Below are positions 1-5,266 of a stretch of 15,379 nt of DNA, piece by piece. The stretch comes from JABWBR01 sp036741235 (GTDB lineage Bacteria > Bacteroidota > Bacteroidia > Chitinophagales > Saprospiraceae): positions 1-15,379 of the forward strand of contig DAINSQ010000114.1 of the NCBI GenBank assembly GCA_036741235.1. The letters run 5' to 3'. The position numbers and the translations under genes are program-made. Below the pieces are notes generated by a model. That model worked only from the letters and a program-made list of their open reading frames with translations, had not been told where the DNA came from and made no database searches. The stretch's first letter is position 1. Each line of letters opens with the position of its first letter.

Positions 1-53
1 TCACCTTGTCACCTTGTCACCTTGTCACCTTGTCACCTTGTCACCTTGTCACC
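1..53. repeat. Octamer tandem repeat TCACCTTG, about 6.6 copies, cut by window edge
   Basis: Six perfect head-to-tail copies of TCACCTTG followed by a partial TCACC fill positions 1-53. The array probably continues to the left of the window. It runs directly into the promoter of the transporter gene, and its TTG trinucleotides recur every 8 bp, two of them (38-40 and 46-48) near a -33 position. It is the first of several 7-8 bp arrays in this window, each with a different unit. Spurious reading frames through it encode Ser-Pro-Cys-His-Leu-Val-Thr-Leu-type repeats and are not genes. Confidence 0.95.
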
Positions 54-71
54 AAAAAAATCCTATCTTTG
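38..71 (+). promoter_or_regulatory. Bacteroidota-type promoter of the EamA transporter gene
   Basis: TATCTTTG at 64-71 matches the Bacteroidota -7 consensus TAnnTTTG exactly. The -33 TTG would come from the octamer array: TTG at 38-40 lies 23 bp and TTG at 46-48 lies 15 bp upstream of the -7, so neither spacing is ideal. A start of transcription a few bases after 71 leaves about 15 nt before the ATG at 91. This rules out the upstream in-frame ATG at 22, which lies before the promoter. Confidence 0.65.
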
Positions 72-90
72 CGCAAAATTTCGACGCCAC

Positions 91-1053
91 ATGCAACACC
101 CGACCGGCGCCAGGGGGGCTTATTGGGCTCTGGCATTCATTTGTTTGGTTTGGGGCACCACTTACCTGGTGCTTCGCATCGGCGTATTGGCATTCCCGCC
201 GTTTTTGTTCACCAGCGTAAGGCAGCTCATTGCAGGCAGTTTTCTCACCGCATTTATGCTGCTGGTCAGGCGCGAAGCGCTGGGCAGTTGGGCCAATATC
301 GGGAGGCAGGCGCTGGCCGGATTCCTCATGATCTGCCTGGGCAACGGCCTTGTCGGCTGGGCCGAAGTATACGTGCCTTCGGGTATCGCTTCTCTGCTCT
401 GTTCGCTGATGCCGGTATGGGTTATCCTGATCAACACGACTGCGCTCAAACACGAAGCGCCGAATAAGCTGATTATTTCGGGCGTATTGCTGGGCATGGC
501 GGGTATGTTGCTGGTTTTCCGCGATAATCTGGCAGATTTCAGCAACCCCAACTACACCATCGGCATCGTATTGATCATGGTGGCGGTAGTGAGTTGGGCC
601 GGTGGCAGTATTTTGGTTAAAAACCAGCCCAAAGAAAGTCACCCCATCCTCAATGCCGGCCTGCACATGTTATTCGGCGGCGCGGCGGCTTTTGTATTTA
701 GCCTGGTATTCGACGACTGGTCGACGGCGCAGTGGTCGCCTACGGTTGCCTATTCCCTGCTGTATCTGGTGTTGATCGGCTCTATCGCAGCCTACGCGGC
801 ATTTTCGTATGCCCTGTCCAAACTGCCGACGGCCGTAGTATCGCTGTACGCATACGTCAACCCGTTAGTGGCCCTGATATTGGGGTGGTTCGTATTGTCG
901 GAAGAACTCAATACAGCAATCGGAATCGCATTCGTGCTAACCGTCAGCGGAATTTATTTGGTCAATAAAGGTTATCAAAGACAGGGCCAGGGCGCTGAAA
1001 AACCAGCCATTAGCGGAATAAAACCAAAAAAAATTCCCGTTGTTGAACAATAA
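91..1053 (+). CDS. EamA/DMT-superfamily transporter (YedA-like)
   Basis: Predicted 320-residue inner-membrane protein made almost entirely of hydrophobic segments. The pattern fits the ten-helix, two-EamA-domain fold of the drug/metabolite transporter superfamily, which usually exports small metabolites. The first helix carries VWGTTYLVLRIGV and the third-to-fourth helix region has AEVYVPSGIASLL; both resemble the YedA-type subgroup as I remember it. The second EamA repeat runs roughly from residue 150 to 295, with the usual YVNPLVALILGW segment near its end, and a basic tail follows. The ATG at 91 was chosen because an in-frame ATG at 22 lies inside the octamer repeat and upstream of the apparent promoter. 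The substrate cannot be read from sequence. The gene is probably monocistronic or shares a transcript with ilvE, 68 bp downstream. Confidence 0.9.
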   Translation: MQHPTGARGAYWALAFICLVWGTTYLVLRIGVLAFPPFLFTSVRQLIAGSFLTAFMLLVRREALGSWANIGRQALAGFLMICLGNGLVGWAEVYVPSGIASLLCSLMPVWVILINTTALKHEAPNKLIISGVLLGMAGMLLVFRDNLADFSNPNYTIGIVLIMVAVVSWAGGSILVKNQPKESHPILNAGLHMLFGGAAAFVFSLVFDDWSTAQWSPTVAYSLLYLVLIGSIAAYAAFSYALSKLPTAVVSLYAYVNPLVALILGWFVLSEELNTAIGIAFVLTVSGIYLVNKGYQRQGQGAEKPAISGIKPKKIPVVEQ

Positions 1054-1121
1054 GAACCCTTTTATCATTCGGAAATGTTTTAAGAATTCCTTAACTTGCT
1101 AACGCATCAAAATCCAATCCA

Positions 1122-2195
1122 ATGGTCCCTACCATCTCCATACCAATTACCCGCACCAAGGAAAGCAGACTGCCACAGGTTGATATGCAACACCTGGAAT
1201 TCGGAAAATACATTTCCGACCACATGTTTTACGCCCGCTACGACCGTGGTAGCTGGCTGGATATGGCCATCAAACCCTATGCCGACCTGACGCTGAGTCC
1301 TACTATTCTTGGGCTGCACTACGGGCAGACGGTATTTGAGGGCATGAAAGCTTTTCGCCGCCCGGATGGGCAGATTACCATTTTCCGAATGGACAAGCAC
1401 TACCAGCGCCTGCTTACTTCGCTCGATCGCATGTGTATGCCGCCAGTACCCGAAGACATGTTTAACGAAGCGCTGAGCCGGCTTATCGCACTCGACGCTG
1501 CATGGGTGCCCGAAGCAGAGGGGTCGTCTTTGTATATCCGCCCCTTTATGTTTGCCTCCGAAGCGCGTTTTGGCGTTAAGGTTTCTGAAGAATATTTGTT
1601 TATCATATTTACCGGGCCTGTAGGCCCCTATTACGCCAAACCGCTGCGCGTGAAAGTCGAACTCGATTACGTACGGGCGGTAAAAGGCGGCACGGGGTAC
1701 GCCAAATGCGGCGGCAACTACGGCGGTTCGTATTACCCCACGCAAAAAGCCAGGGCAGAGGGCTTTGACCAGGTAATCTGGACTGACGGCCGCTCTCACG
1801 ATTTTATTGAAGAATCAGGCACCATGAACCTCATGTTTGTCATTGACGGCAAACTGGTCACTCCGCCGACTTCCGACTCTATCCTCGACGGCGTTACCCG
1901 CGATTCTATCCTGACCATCGCCGAAGATCTCGGCTACCAGGCCGAGGTGCGCCCGCTGAGCGTGGAAGAACTCGAAGACGCCCTCAAAACAGGGCGCCTG
2001 CAAGAGGCTTTCGGCGCCGGAACCGCAGCCGTTGTCGCTCCCATCGCGATTATCAACGTGCATGGCCACGACTATCACTTGCCCTCCTGGGATGACAATG
2101 CTTTTATGATGCGCGCCAAGCAAAAGCTCACACGCATGCGCATGGGCATGGAACCGGATATCCACGAGTGGAATACGATTGTGACGCCGGTGTGA
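1122..2195 (+). CDS. ilvE: Branched-chain amino acid aminotransferase
   Basis: Predicted 357-residue cytosolic class IV PLP-dependent aminotransferase. It transfers the amino group between glutamate and the 2-oxo acids of leucine, isoleucine and valine, the last biosynthetic and first catabolic step. The PLP lysine is K195 in GYAKCGGNYGG, and E231 in EESGTMN is the conserved residue near the pyridine nitrogen. GQTVFEGMKAFR (about 68-79) and FGAGTAAVVAPI (about 297-308) are also typical. These features place it in the longer, mitochondrial/Bacteroidota-type BCAT branch rather than the shorter E. coli IlvE type. The ATG at 1122 gives the normal family N-terminus. TTAACTTG at 1091-1098 is only a weak match to a -7 element. 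A GAATGAA hairpin array begins 7 bp after the stop. No other ilv or leu gene is nearby. Confidence 0.95.
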   Translation: MVPTISIPITRTKESRLPQVDMQHLEFGKYISDHMFYARYDRGSWLDMAIKPYADLTLSPTILGLHYGQTVFEGMKAFRRPDGQITIFRMDKHYQRLLTSLDRMCMPPVPEDMFNEALSRLIALDAAWVPEAEGSSLYIRPFMFASEARFGVKVSEEYLFIIFTGPVGPYYAKPLRVKVELDYVRAVKGGTGYAKCGGNYGGSYYPTQKARAEGFDQVIWTDGRSHDFIEESGTMNLMFVIDGKLVTPPTSDSILDGVTRDSILTIAEDLGYQAEVRPLSVEELEDALKTGRLQEAFGAGTAAVVAPIAIINVHGHDYHLPSWDDNAFMMRAKQKLTRMRMGMEPDIHEWNTIVTPV

Positions 2196-2202
2196 TAGCG
2201 GG

Positions 2203-2276
2203 GAATGAAGAATGAAGAATTAAGAATTAAGAATGTTTGCATTCTTCATTCTTCATTTTTCATTCTTAATTCATTC
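2203..2276. repeat. GAATGAA/GAATTAA heptamer array folding into a hairpin
   Basis: The left arm holds heptamers GAATGAA (2203-2209, 2210-2216) and GAATTAA (2217-2223, 2224-2230), then GAATG. After TTTG the complementary arm runs as CATTCTT, CATTCTT, CATTTTT, CATTCTT and AATTCATTC to 2276. Positions 2204-2220 can pair perfectly over 17 bp with 2241-2257, and an alternative inner stem pairs 2229-2235 with 2240-2246. The array starts 7 bp after the ilvE stop and ends 4 bp before the tRNA promoter -7 element. It could act as a transcript end for ilvE, although it lacks a GC-rich stem and a clean U tract. Confidence 0.9.
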
Positions 2277-2280
2277 TAGC

Positions 2281-2288
2281 TATCTTTG
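2281..2288 (+). promoter_or_regulatory. -7 promoter element of tRNA-Gly
   Basis: TATCTTTG matches TAnnTTTG exactly and lies 10 bp before the tRNA 5' end, the right spacing for a start of transcription just upstream of the mature tRNA. No clear -33 TTG is seen, because that region lies within the CATTCTT repeat arm. Confidence 0.75.
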
Positions 2289-2298
2289 TAGCATCCAA

Positions 2299-2371
2299 GC
2301 GGCAGTAGCTCAGTTGGTAGAGCATCAGCTTCCCAAGCTGAGGGCCGTGGGTTCGAGTCCCATTTGCCGCT
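2299..2371 (+). tRNA. tRNA-Gly (anticodon CCC)
   Basis: A complete cloverleaf can be drawn. The acceptor stem is GCGGCAG/TTGCCGC (2299-2305 with 2364-2370, one G-U pair). The D-arm is GCTC/GAGC with loop AGTTGGTA. The anticodon stem is TCAGC/GCTGA around loop TTCCCAA, giving anticodon CCC at 2332-2334. The variable loop is GGGCC, and the T-arm is GTGGG/CCCAT around TTCGAGT. The discriminator base is T2371. CCT follows, so no CCA is encoded. It reads GGG codons. It is a single gene with its own promoter and terminator. Confidence 0.97.
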
Positions 2372-2375
2372 CCTG

Positions 2376-2416
2376 AAAAAGGTCCTGCGCCGGTTGTGGC
2401 TGCGGGGCCTTTTTTT
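2376..2416 (+). terminator. Rho-independent terminator after tRNA-Gly
   Basis: AAAAAGGTCCTGC (2376-2388) pairs over 13 bp, with two G-U pairs, with GCGGGGCCTTTTT (2402-2414) around a 13-nt loop. The stem ends in a run of seven T (2410-2416). It starts 4 bp after the tRNA. Confidence 0.9.
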
Positions 2417-2481
2417 ATTCGGTTTCTTCCCTCATTTCTACCGTTTCATCCTCCATTATCAGCCTTTCAGTCCATCCCGAA

Positions 2482-2513
2482 TTGCGCCGGGGCGGCGTGC
2501 GGGCCTACCTTTG
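2482..2513 (+). promoter_or_regulatory. Bacteroidota-type promoter of the T9SS-sorted protein gene
   Basis: TTG at 2482-2484 is followed after 21 bp by TACCTTTG (2506-2513), an exact TAnnTTTG match. Transcription would begin near 2519, giving a leader of about 50 nt before the ATG at 2569. The leader ends in an A-rich stretch, typical of Bacteroidota translation starts that lack Shine-Dalgarno sequences. Confidence 0.75.
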
Positions 2514-2568
2514 TCGTATCACAGGCGCAGCGGCCTGTTGTTTGACAAAAAAGAAAAAAACTCATACC

Positions 2569-3927
2569 ATGAAAAATTTACTTCTATTGGCATTATGCTG
2601 TACTTTTTGTCTGAGCGGTTTATTCGCCCAAAAAACATTGCCGCCCAGCGCGTTAAAAATGAGCGGCGAATTAACGCTACAAGCCAGAAACCTGCTCAGC
2701 ATGGCAGATTTCAAGTTGGAAACAGGCAAAGTTTTGGAAAACGAAAAGCATCTCACAACACTGAAACTGGATTCGACCATTCTATTCTATGGTTATGATG
2801 ACCTGCTCCTGGACTCCTTCCCCCAAACCCGCACCGTTCACACTTATCTGCCGCAATACGACTCGGAAACCGTTACGGAGTATGGCTACGATTTCAACCA
2901 GTGGATAGCTCTCCGCCGTACTACCAGGATTACCGACGAACTGGACCGCGAGGTGGCTATACTCGCTGAACTGTACGACCCCACTGCGCAATCCTGGGTA
3001 GCCGAATCCCTCCTCGACATGTTTCCCCGTGGCGACTCTCCCGATCTGCTCGATTCGGTGCTGGTCTCCGGCTGGTCAGTCGATAGCAACGACTGGGTGC
3101 GCGTGATGACCATCTGGAATGTATTTGACGACCAGGAGCGTATTTCAGAAAGTTATACCCACTTGGCCGTTTTTGAGCCGGCCTTGTTGTTTAAAGATGA
3201 ATACGTGTATGATGACAACGGCGATAATACTGCAATTCACTCGTTTCTGGTAGACGGCGACTTGTTGCTCCCCGCAGGATTCCAGGAATTAACCTACGAT
3301 AATCATTATGTCACATCAGTGATATACCTGGCCCAAGATGAACTTGGAATGCCCTACCCTGTAGAACGAATCACTTATGAATATACCGAGTTTTGGAAAG
3401 AAAAAGATGTAAAGTCGTATGTCATTAACGCTACGCTCAATGGCTGGATTCTGACGCAGCAGATTCAGTATGAATACGATGAAGAACAACGACTGGCAGC
3501 CCGCGATTTCGCTTTGTTCCACGAAGAAGGCGAAGACGAATTTCTGCGCACCTATTACGAGTATCTCGAAGGAGACTATCTAGCCAGGGAGAGCAATTTG
3601 CGTTATTTGTTCGGCTTGCCTCAGTATGAGCTCCTCGATAGAAAATATTACTATTACACCGACGACAATGTGTCAGACACGCCCAATTTGCCCGTAACGG
3701 TAAAAGCCCTGAACATGTCGCCCAACCCTGCGTTCGATATTGTCCAAATCCAGCTGGAGGATGAAGCCCGCTTACAAGTGTTCAACATGCAAGGACAACT
3801 CATGCAGCAGTTTACCCTCCAACCCGGCTACATGACGGTTGACCTCAACAACCTGCCGGCAGGCCTCTATCAGGTACAGGCACAAACGTCGGAAGGTTAT
3901 TACGCCGGAAAACTGGTGAAGCAATAA
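2569..3927 (+). CDS. Secreted protein with T9SS type A sorting domain, function unknown
   Basis: Predicted 452-residue exported protein. Residues 1-20 form a signal peptide (MKNLLLLALCC, then a hydrophobic run ending GLFAQ). The middle, about 100-370, has repeated Tyr/Asp-rich strand-like segments such as YGYDFNQW, YVYDDNGDN, YEYTEF, YEYDEEQRL and YYEYLEGD. They are spaced irregularly and recall YD-type or DUF4595-like beta repeats, but I do not assign it to a family. Residues about 381-452 are a T9SS type A C-terminal sorting domain: MSPNPAFDIVQIQ, then LQVFNMQGQLM, then VDLNNLPAGLYQVQ and a final KLVKQ. The protein should therefore cross the outer membrane by the type IX system and be released or surface-anchored. 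The ATG at 2569 was chosen because it begins the signal peptide and follows the promoter; the in-frame ATG at 2482 precedes it. An octamer array begins 4 bp after the stop. Confidence 0.88.
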   Translation: MKNLLLLALCCTFCLSGLFAQKTLPPSALKMSGELTLQARNLLSMADFKLETGKVLENEKHLTTLKLDSTILFYGYDDLLLDSFPQTRTVHTYLPQYDSETVTEYGYDFNQWIALRRTTRITDELDREVAILAELYDPTAQSWVAESLLDMFPRGDSPDLLDSVLVSGWSVDSNDWVRVMTIWNVFDDQERISESYTHLAVFEPALLFKDEYVYDDNGDNTAIHSFLVDGDLLLPAGFQELTYDNHYVTSVIYLAQDELGMPYPVERITYEYTEFWKEKDVKSYVINATLNGWILTQQIQYEYDEEQRLAARDFALFHEEGEDEFLRTYYEYLEGDYLARESNLRYLFGLPQYELLDRKYYYYTDDNVSDTPNLPVTVKALNMSPNPAFDIVQIQLEDEARLQVFNMQGQLMQQFTLQPGYMTVDLNNLPAGLYQVQAQTSEGYYAGKLVKQ

Positions 3928-3930
3928 ATG

Positions 3931-4306
3931 CCGGACTGCCGGACTGCCGGACTGTTGGACTTTGGGACTGTTGGACTTTGGGACTTTGGGACTTTGGGAC
4001 TTTTAGTAATACATGGTTAAAAAGTCTAAGTAGTCTAATAGTCAAATAGTCCAANNNNNNNNNNNNNNNNNNNNNNNNNNNNNNNNNNNNNNNNNNNNNN
4101 NNNNNNNNNNNNNNNNNNNNNNNNNNNNNNNNNNNNNNNNNNNNNNNNNNNNNNTAGTCTAATAGTCTAATAGTCTAATAGTCCAATAGTCTAATAGTCT
4201 AATAGTCTAATAGTCTAATAGTCCAATAGTCTAATAGTCTAATAGTCTACTAGTCCAATATTCTAATAGTCTAATAGTCTAATAGTCTAACAGTCCAACA
4301 GTCTGA
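3931..4306. repeat. Two-armed octamer array (GGACT units, then AGTCY units) with internal gap
   Basis: This 407-bp stretch between genes (3928-4334) holds no gene. Nine octamers with a GGACT core occupy 3931-4002: CCGGACTG three times, then TTGGACTT/TGGGACTT variants. A 28-bp non-repeat segment follows. TAGTCTAA/TAGTCCAA octamers then run from 4031 to the gap at 4055 and continue from 4155 to 4306 as 19 units in perfect 8-bp register. GGACT and AGTCC are reverse complements, so the two parts are opposing arms of an imperfect inverted array. It starts 4 bp after the stop of the secreted-protein gene and ends 28 bp before the ATG of the short kinase. Confidence 0.9.
4055..4154. other. Assembly gap of 100 N inside the octamer array
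   Basis: Exactly 100 N, the conventional placeholder for a gap of unknown length. TAGTCTAA-type units border both sides, so the assembly broke in the repeat. The true length, and whether extra sequence lies here (for example the missing 5' part of the next gene), cannot be told. Confidence 0.98.
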
Positions 4307-4334
4307 TAAACAATATCTTCCAAACAAATGCGCG

Positions 4335-4964
4335 ATGAAACGGAAACTGCGCCAGGATAACCAGTCGACAGCAATGCAAAACCTTGCGGCGTTACAGGCA
4401 CAACTTGACAGCCTCAAGGCCCAGGTTAATCCGCATTTCCTGTTTAACAACCTCAGTATCCTTTCCTCGTTGGTGCAGGTAGACCCCGTGTTGTCAGAAC
4501 GTTTCATCGATGAATTGTCGCAGACTTATCGCTATATACTGGATCAGCGCGAATTGAAGGTTGTTCCCTTACGGGCGGAAATGGATTTTATTGATTCTTT
4601 TGCTTTTTTGCTCAAAATGCGCTTTGAGCGTAAATTTGATTTGATATCAAAAATCGAAGAACGGGACCTGGATCGCCATCAAATAGTGCCTTTGACATTG
4701 CAATTGCTGGTAGAAAATGCTATTTCTCATAACTGTATGTCGGTAAAAGAACCGTTGGTTGTAGACATTAGCATACAAAATGCTAACTTGTTGGTGAAAA
4801 ACCGCCTGCAGCCGAGGCCGGCATATCAACAACAAGCCGGCTATGGTTTGCGAAATTTATCCAACCGTTATGCCTTGGTCATTGATCGCCCTGTATGGGC
4901 AGGTATCATCGCCAATGAGTTTGTGGTGCAGATACCGCTTATTGACGATAATGGACTGTTGTAG
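4335..4964 (+). CDS. Short LytS-type histidine kinase catalytic module, no sensor; possibly 5'-truncated
   Basis: Predicted 209-residue protein containing only the catalytic part of a LytS/YehU-type sensor kinase (His_kinase family plus HATPase). H34 in QVNPHFLFN is the expected phosphorylation site. N128 in LLVENAISHN lies in the N box, and GYGLRNLSNRY (169-179) is the G box. No signal peptide, TPR or membrane helix is present, although this family normally has a membrane sensor. By eye about two thirds of the residues around the H box are identical to the kinase at 5267-7150. The frame is open upstream only to a stop at 4275 inside the octamer array, so the 5' part may have been lost to the array or never existed. 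TATCTTCC (4314-4321) is a weak -7 candidate. The final Leu-stop codons lie within a TTGTAGG repeat unit. It may be a soluble kinase or a decaying copy. Confidence 0.8.
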   Translation: MKRKLRQDNQSTAMQNLAALQAQLDSLKAQVNPHFLFNNLSILSSLVQVDPVLSERFIDELSQTYRYILDQRELKVVPLRAEMDFIDSFAFLLKMRFERKFDLISKIEERDLDRHQIVPLTLQLLVENAISHNCMSVKEPLVVDISIQNANLLVKNRLQPRPAYQQQAGYGLRNLSNRYALVIDRPVWAGIIANEFVVQIPLIDDNGLL

Positions 4965-5000
4965 GTTGTGGGTTCGTTTATAAGTTTATAGGTTTATACG
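4959..5000. repeat. TTGTAGG heptamers with GTTTATA spacer, one-armed copy
   Basis: TTGTAGG (4959-4965) and TTGTGGG (4966-4972) are followed by TTCGTTTATAAGTTTATAGG and GTTTATA. The kinase stop codon TAG (4962-4964) is part of the first heptamer. GGTTCGTTTAT at 4971-4981 is identical to 11781-11791 and differs by one base from 10321-10331. No complementary CCTACAA arm follows, unlike the other two copies. Confidence 0.85.
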
Positions 5001-5052
5001 GAGTCCCGTACTGACCGGAGGGAAGTCGGGAGGTTTATGAATAAGTGCCAGC

Positions 5053-5258
5053 AGTCGCAAAGTCGCACGGTCGCAAAGTCGCCTCCCTGCGCTCCGTAGC
5101 GATGCGCTGTATACCCATCGCGAAGGAGCATTCCGGGTAGCCGAGGCCGGCTTTGATAACCCGGGCATACCGGGGATGCTCCATATCGCAGGGTATAAAA
5201 CCCTACGCTATGGAGCGCGGGGATGCATTGATTCGTAAGGTCGCACGGTCGCAAAGTC
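5053..5258. repeat. GTCGCAAA octamer array interrupted by a 138-bp palindrome
   Basis: GTCGCAAA-type units lie at 5053-5082 and again at 5240-5258. An 18-bp sequence, TCGCACGGTCGCAAAGTC, is present exactly at both 5063-5080 and 5241-5258. Between them sits an imperfect palindrome whose outer arms begin CCCTGCGCTCCGTAGCG (5085-5101) and end CGCTATGGAGCGCGGGG (5206-5222), and whose inner arms are GGAGCATTCCGGG (5125-5137) and CCGGGGATGCTCC (5170-5182). This explains most of the 302-bp spacer between the two kinase genes. The rest holds one heptamer array remnant and a small hairpin (5004-5031, TCCCG..CGGGA) with no T tract. Confidence 0.85.
5085..5222. repeat. Large imperfect palindrome (REP/MITE-like)
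   Basis: Two arms of roughly 53 bp surround a central region of about 32 bp (5138-5169). Compared by eye, the left arm's reverse complement matches the right arm at most positions, especially GGAGCAT/ATGCTCC, GTATAC/GTATAA and CGCTCCGTAGCG/CGCTATGGAGCG. It is GC-rich compared with the neighbouring arrays. It could be a mobile palindromic element (REP or MITE) or a structured RNA in the leader of the downstream kinase. No transposase is present in the window. Confidence 0.75.
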
Positions 5259-5266
5259 TCTATGAC

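Noticed and set aside
1..220. Reading frames starting at 6, 14 and 22 with Ser-Pro-Cys-His repeats
   Set aside because: They begin inside the octamer array and before the promoter at 64-71. Only the frame of the transporter is coding, and its start is at 91.
1107..1799. 230-residue minus-strand frame opposite ilvE, and similar long frames opposite other genes (for example 10782-11372, 12756-13283, 14024-14554)
   Set aside because: They lie antisense to well-supported genes, have no recognisable family motifs, and arise from codon bias in the true frame.
4055..4154. Low-complexity biological tract
   Set aside because: It is exactly 100 N, an assembly placeholder, so nothing can be said about its content.
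3931..4306. CRISPR array
   Set aside because: The units are contiguous 8-mers with no spacers, and no cas genes are present. The same holds for the other arrays.
5004..5031. Small hairpin TCCCG..CGGGA as a terminator of the short kinase gene
   Set aside because: There is no T run and a bulge interrupts the stem; it is noted only as a minor structure.
5153..5266. 38-residue N-terminal extension of the TPR kinase
   Set aside because: It is coded by the palindrome and octamer repeat and would place a signal peptide internally; the ATG at 5267 fits better.
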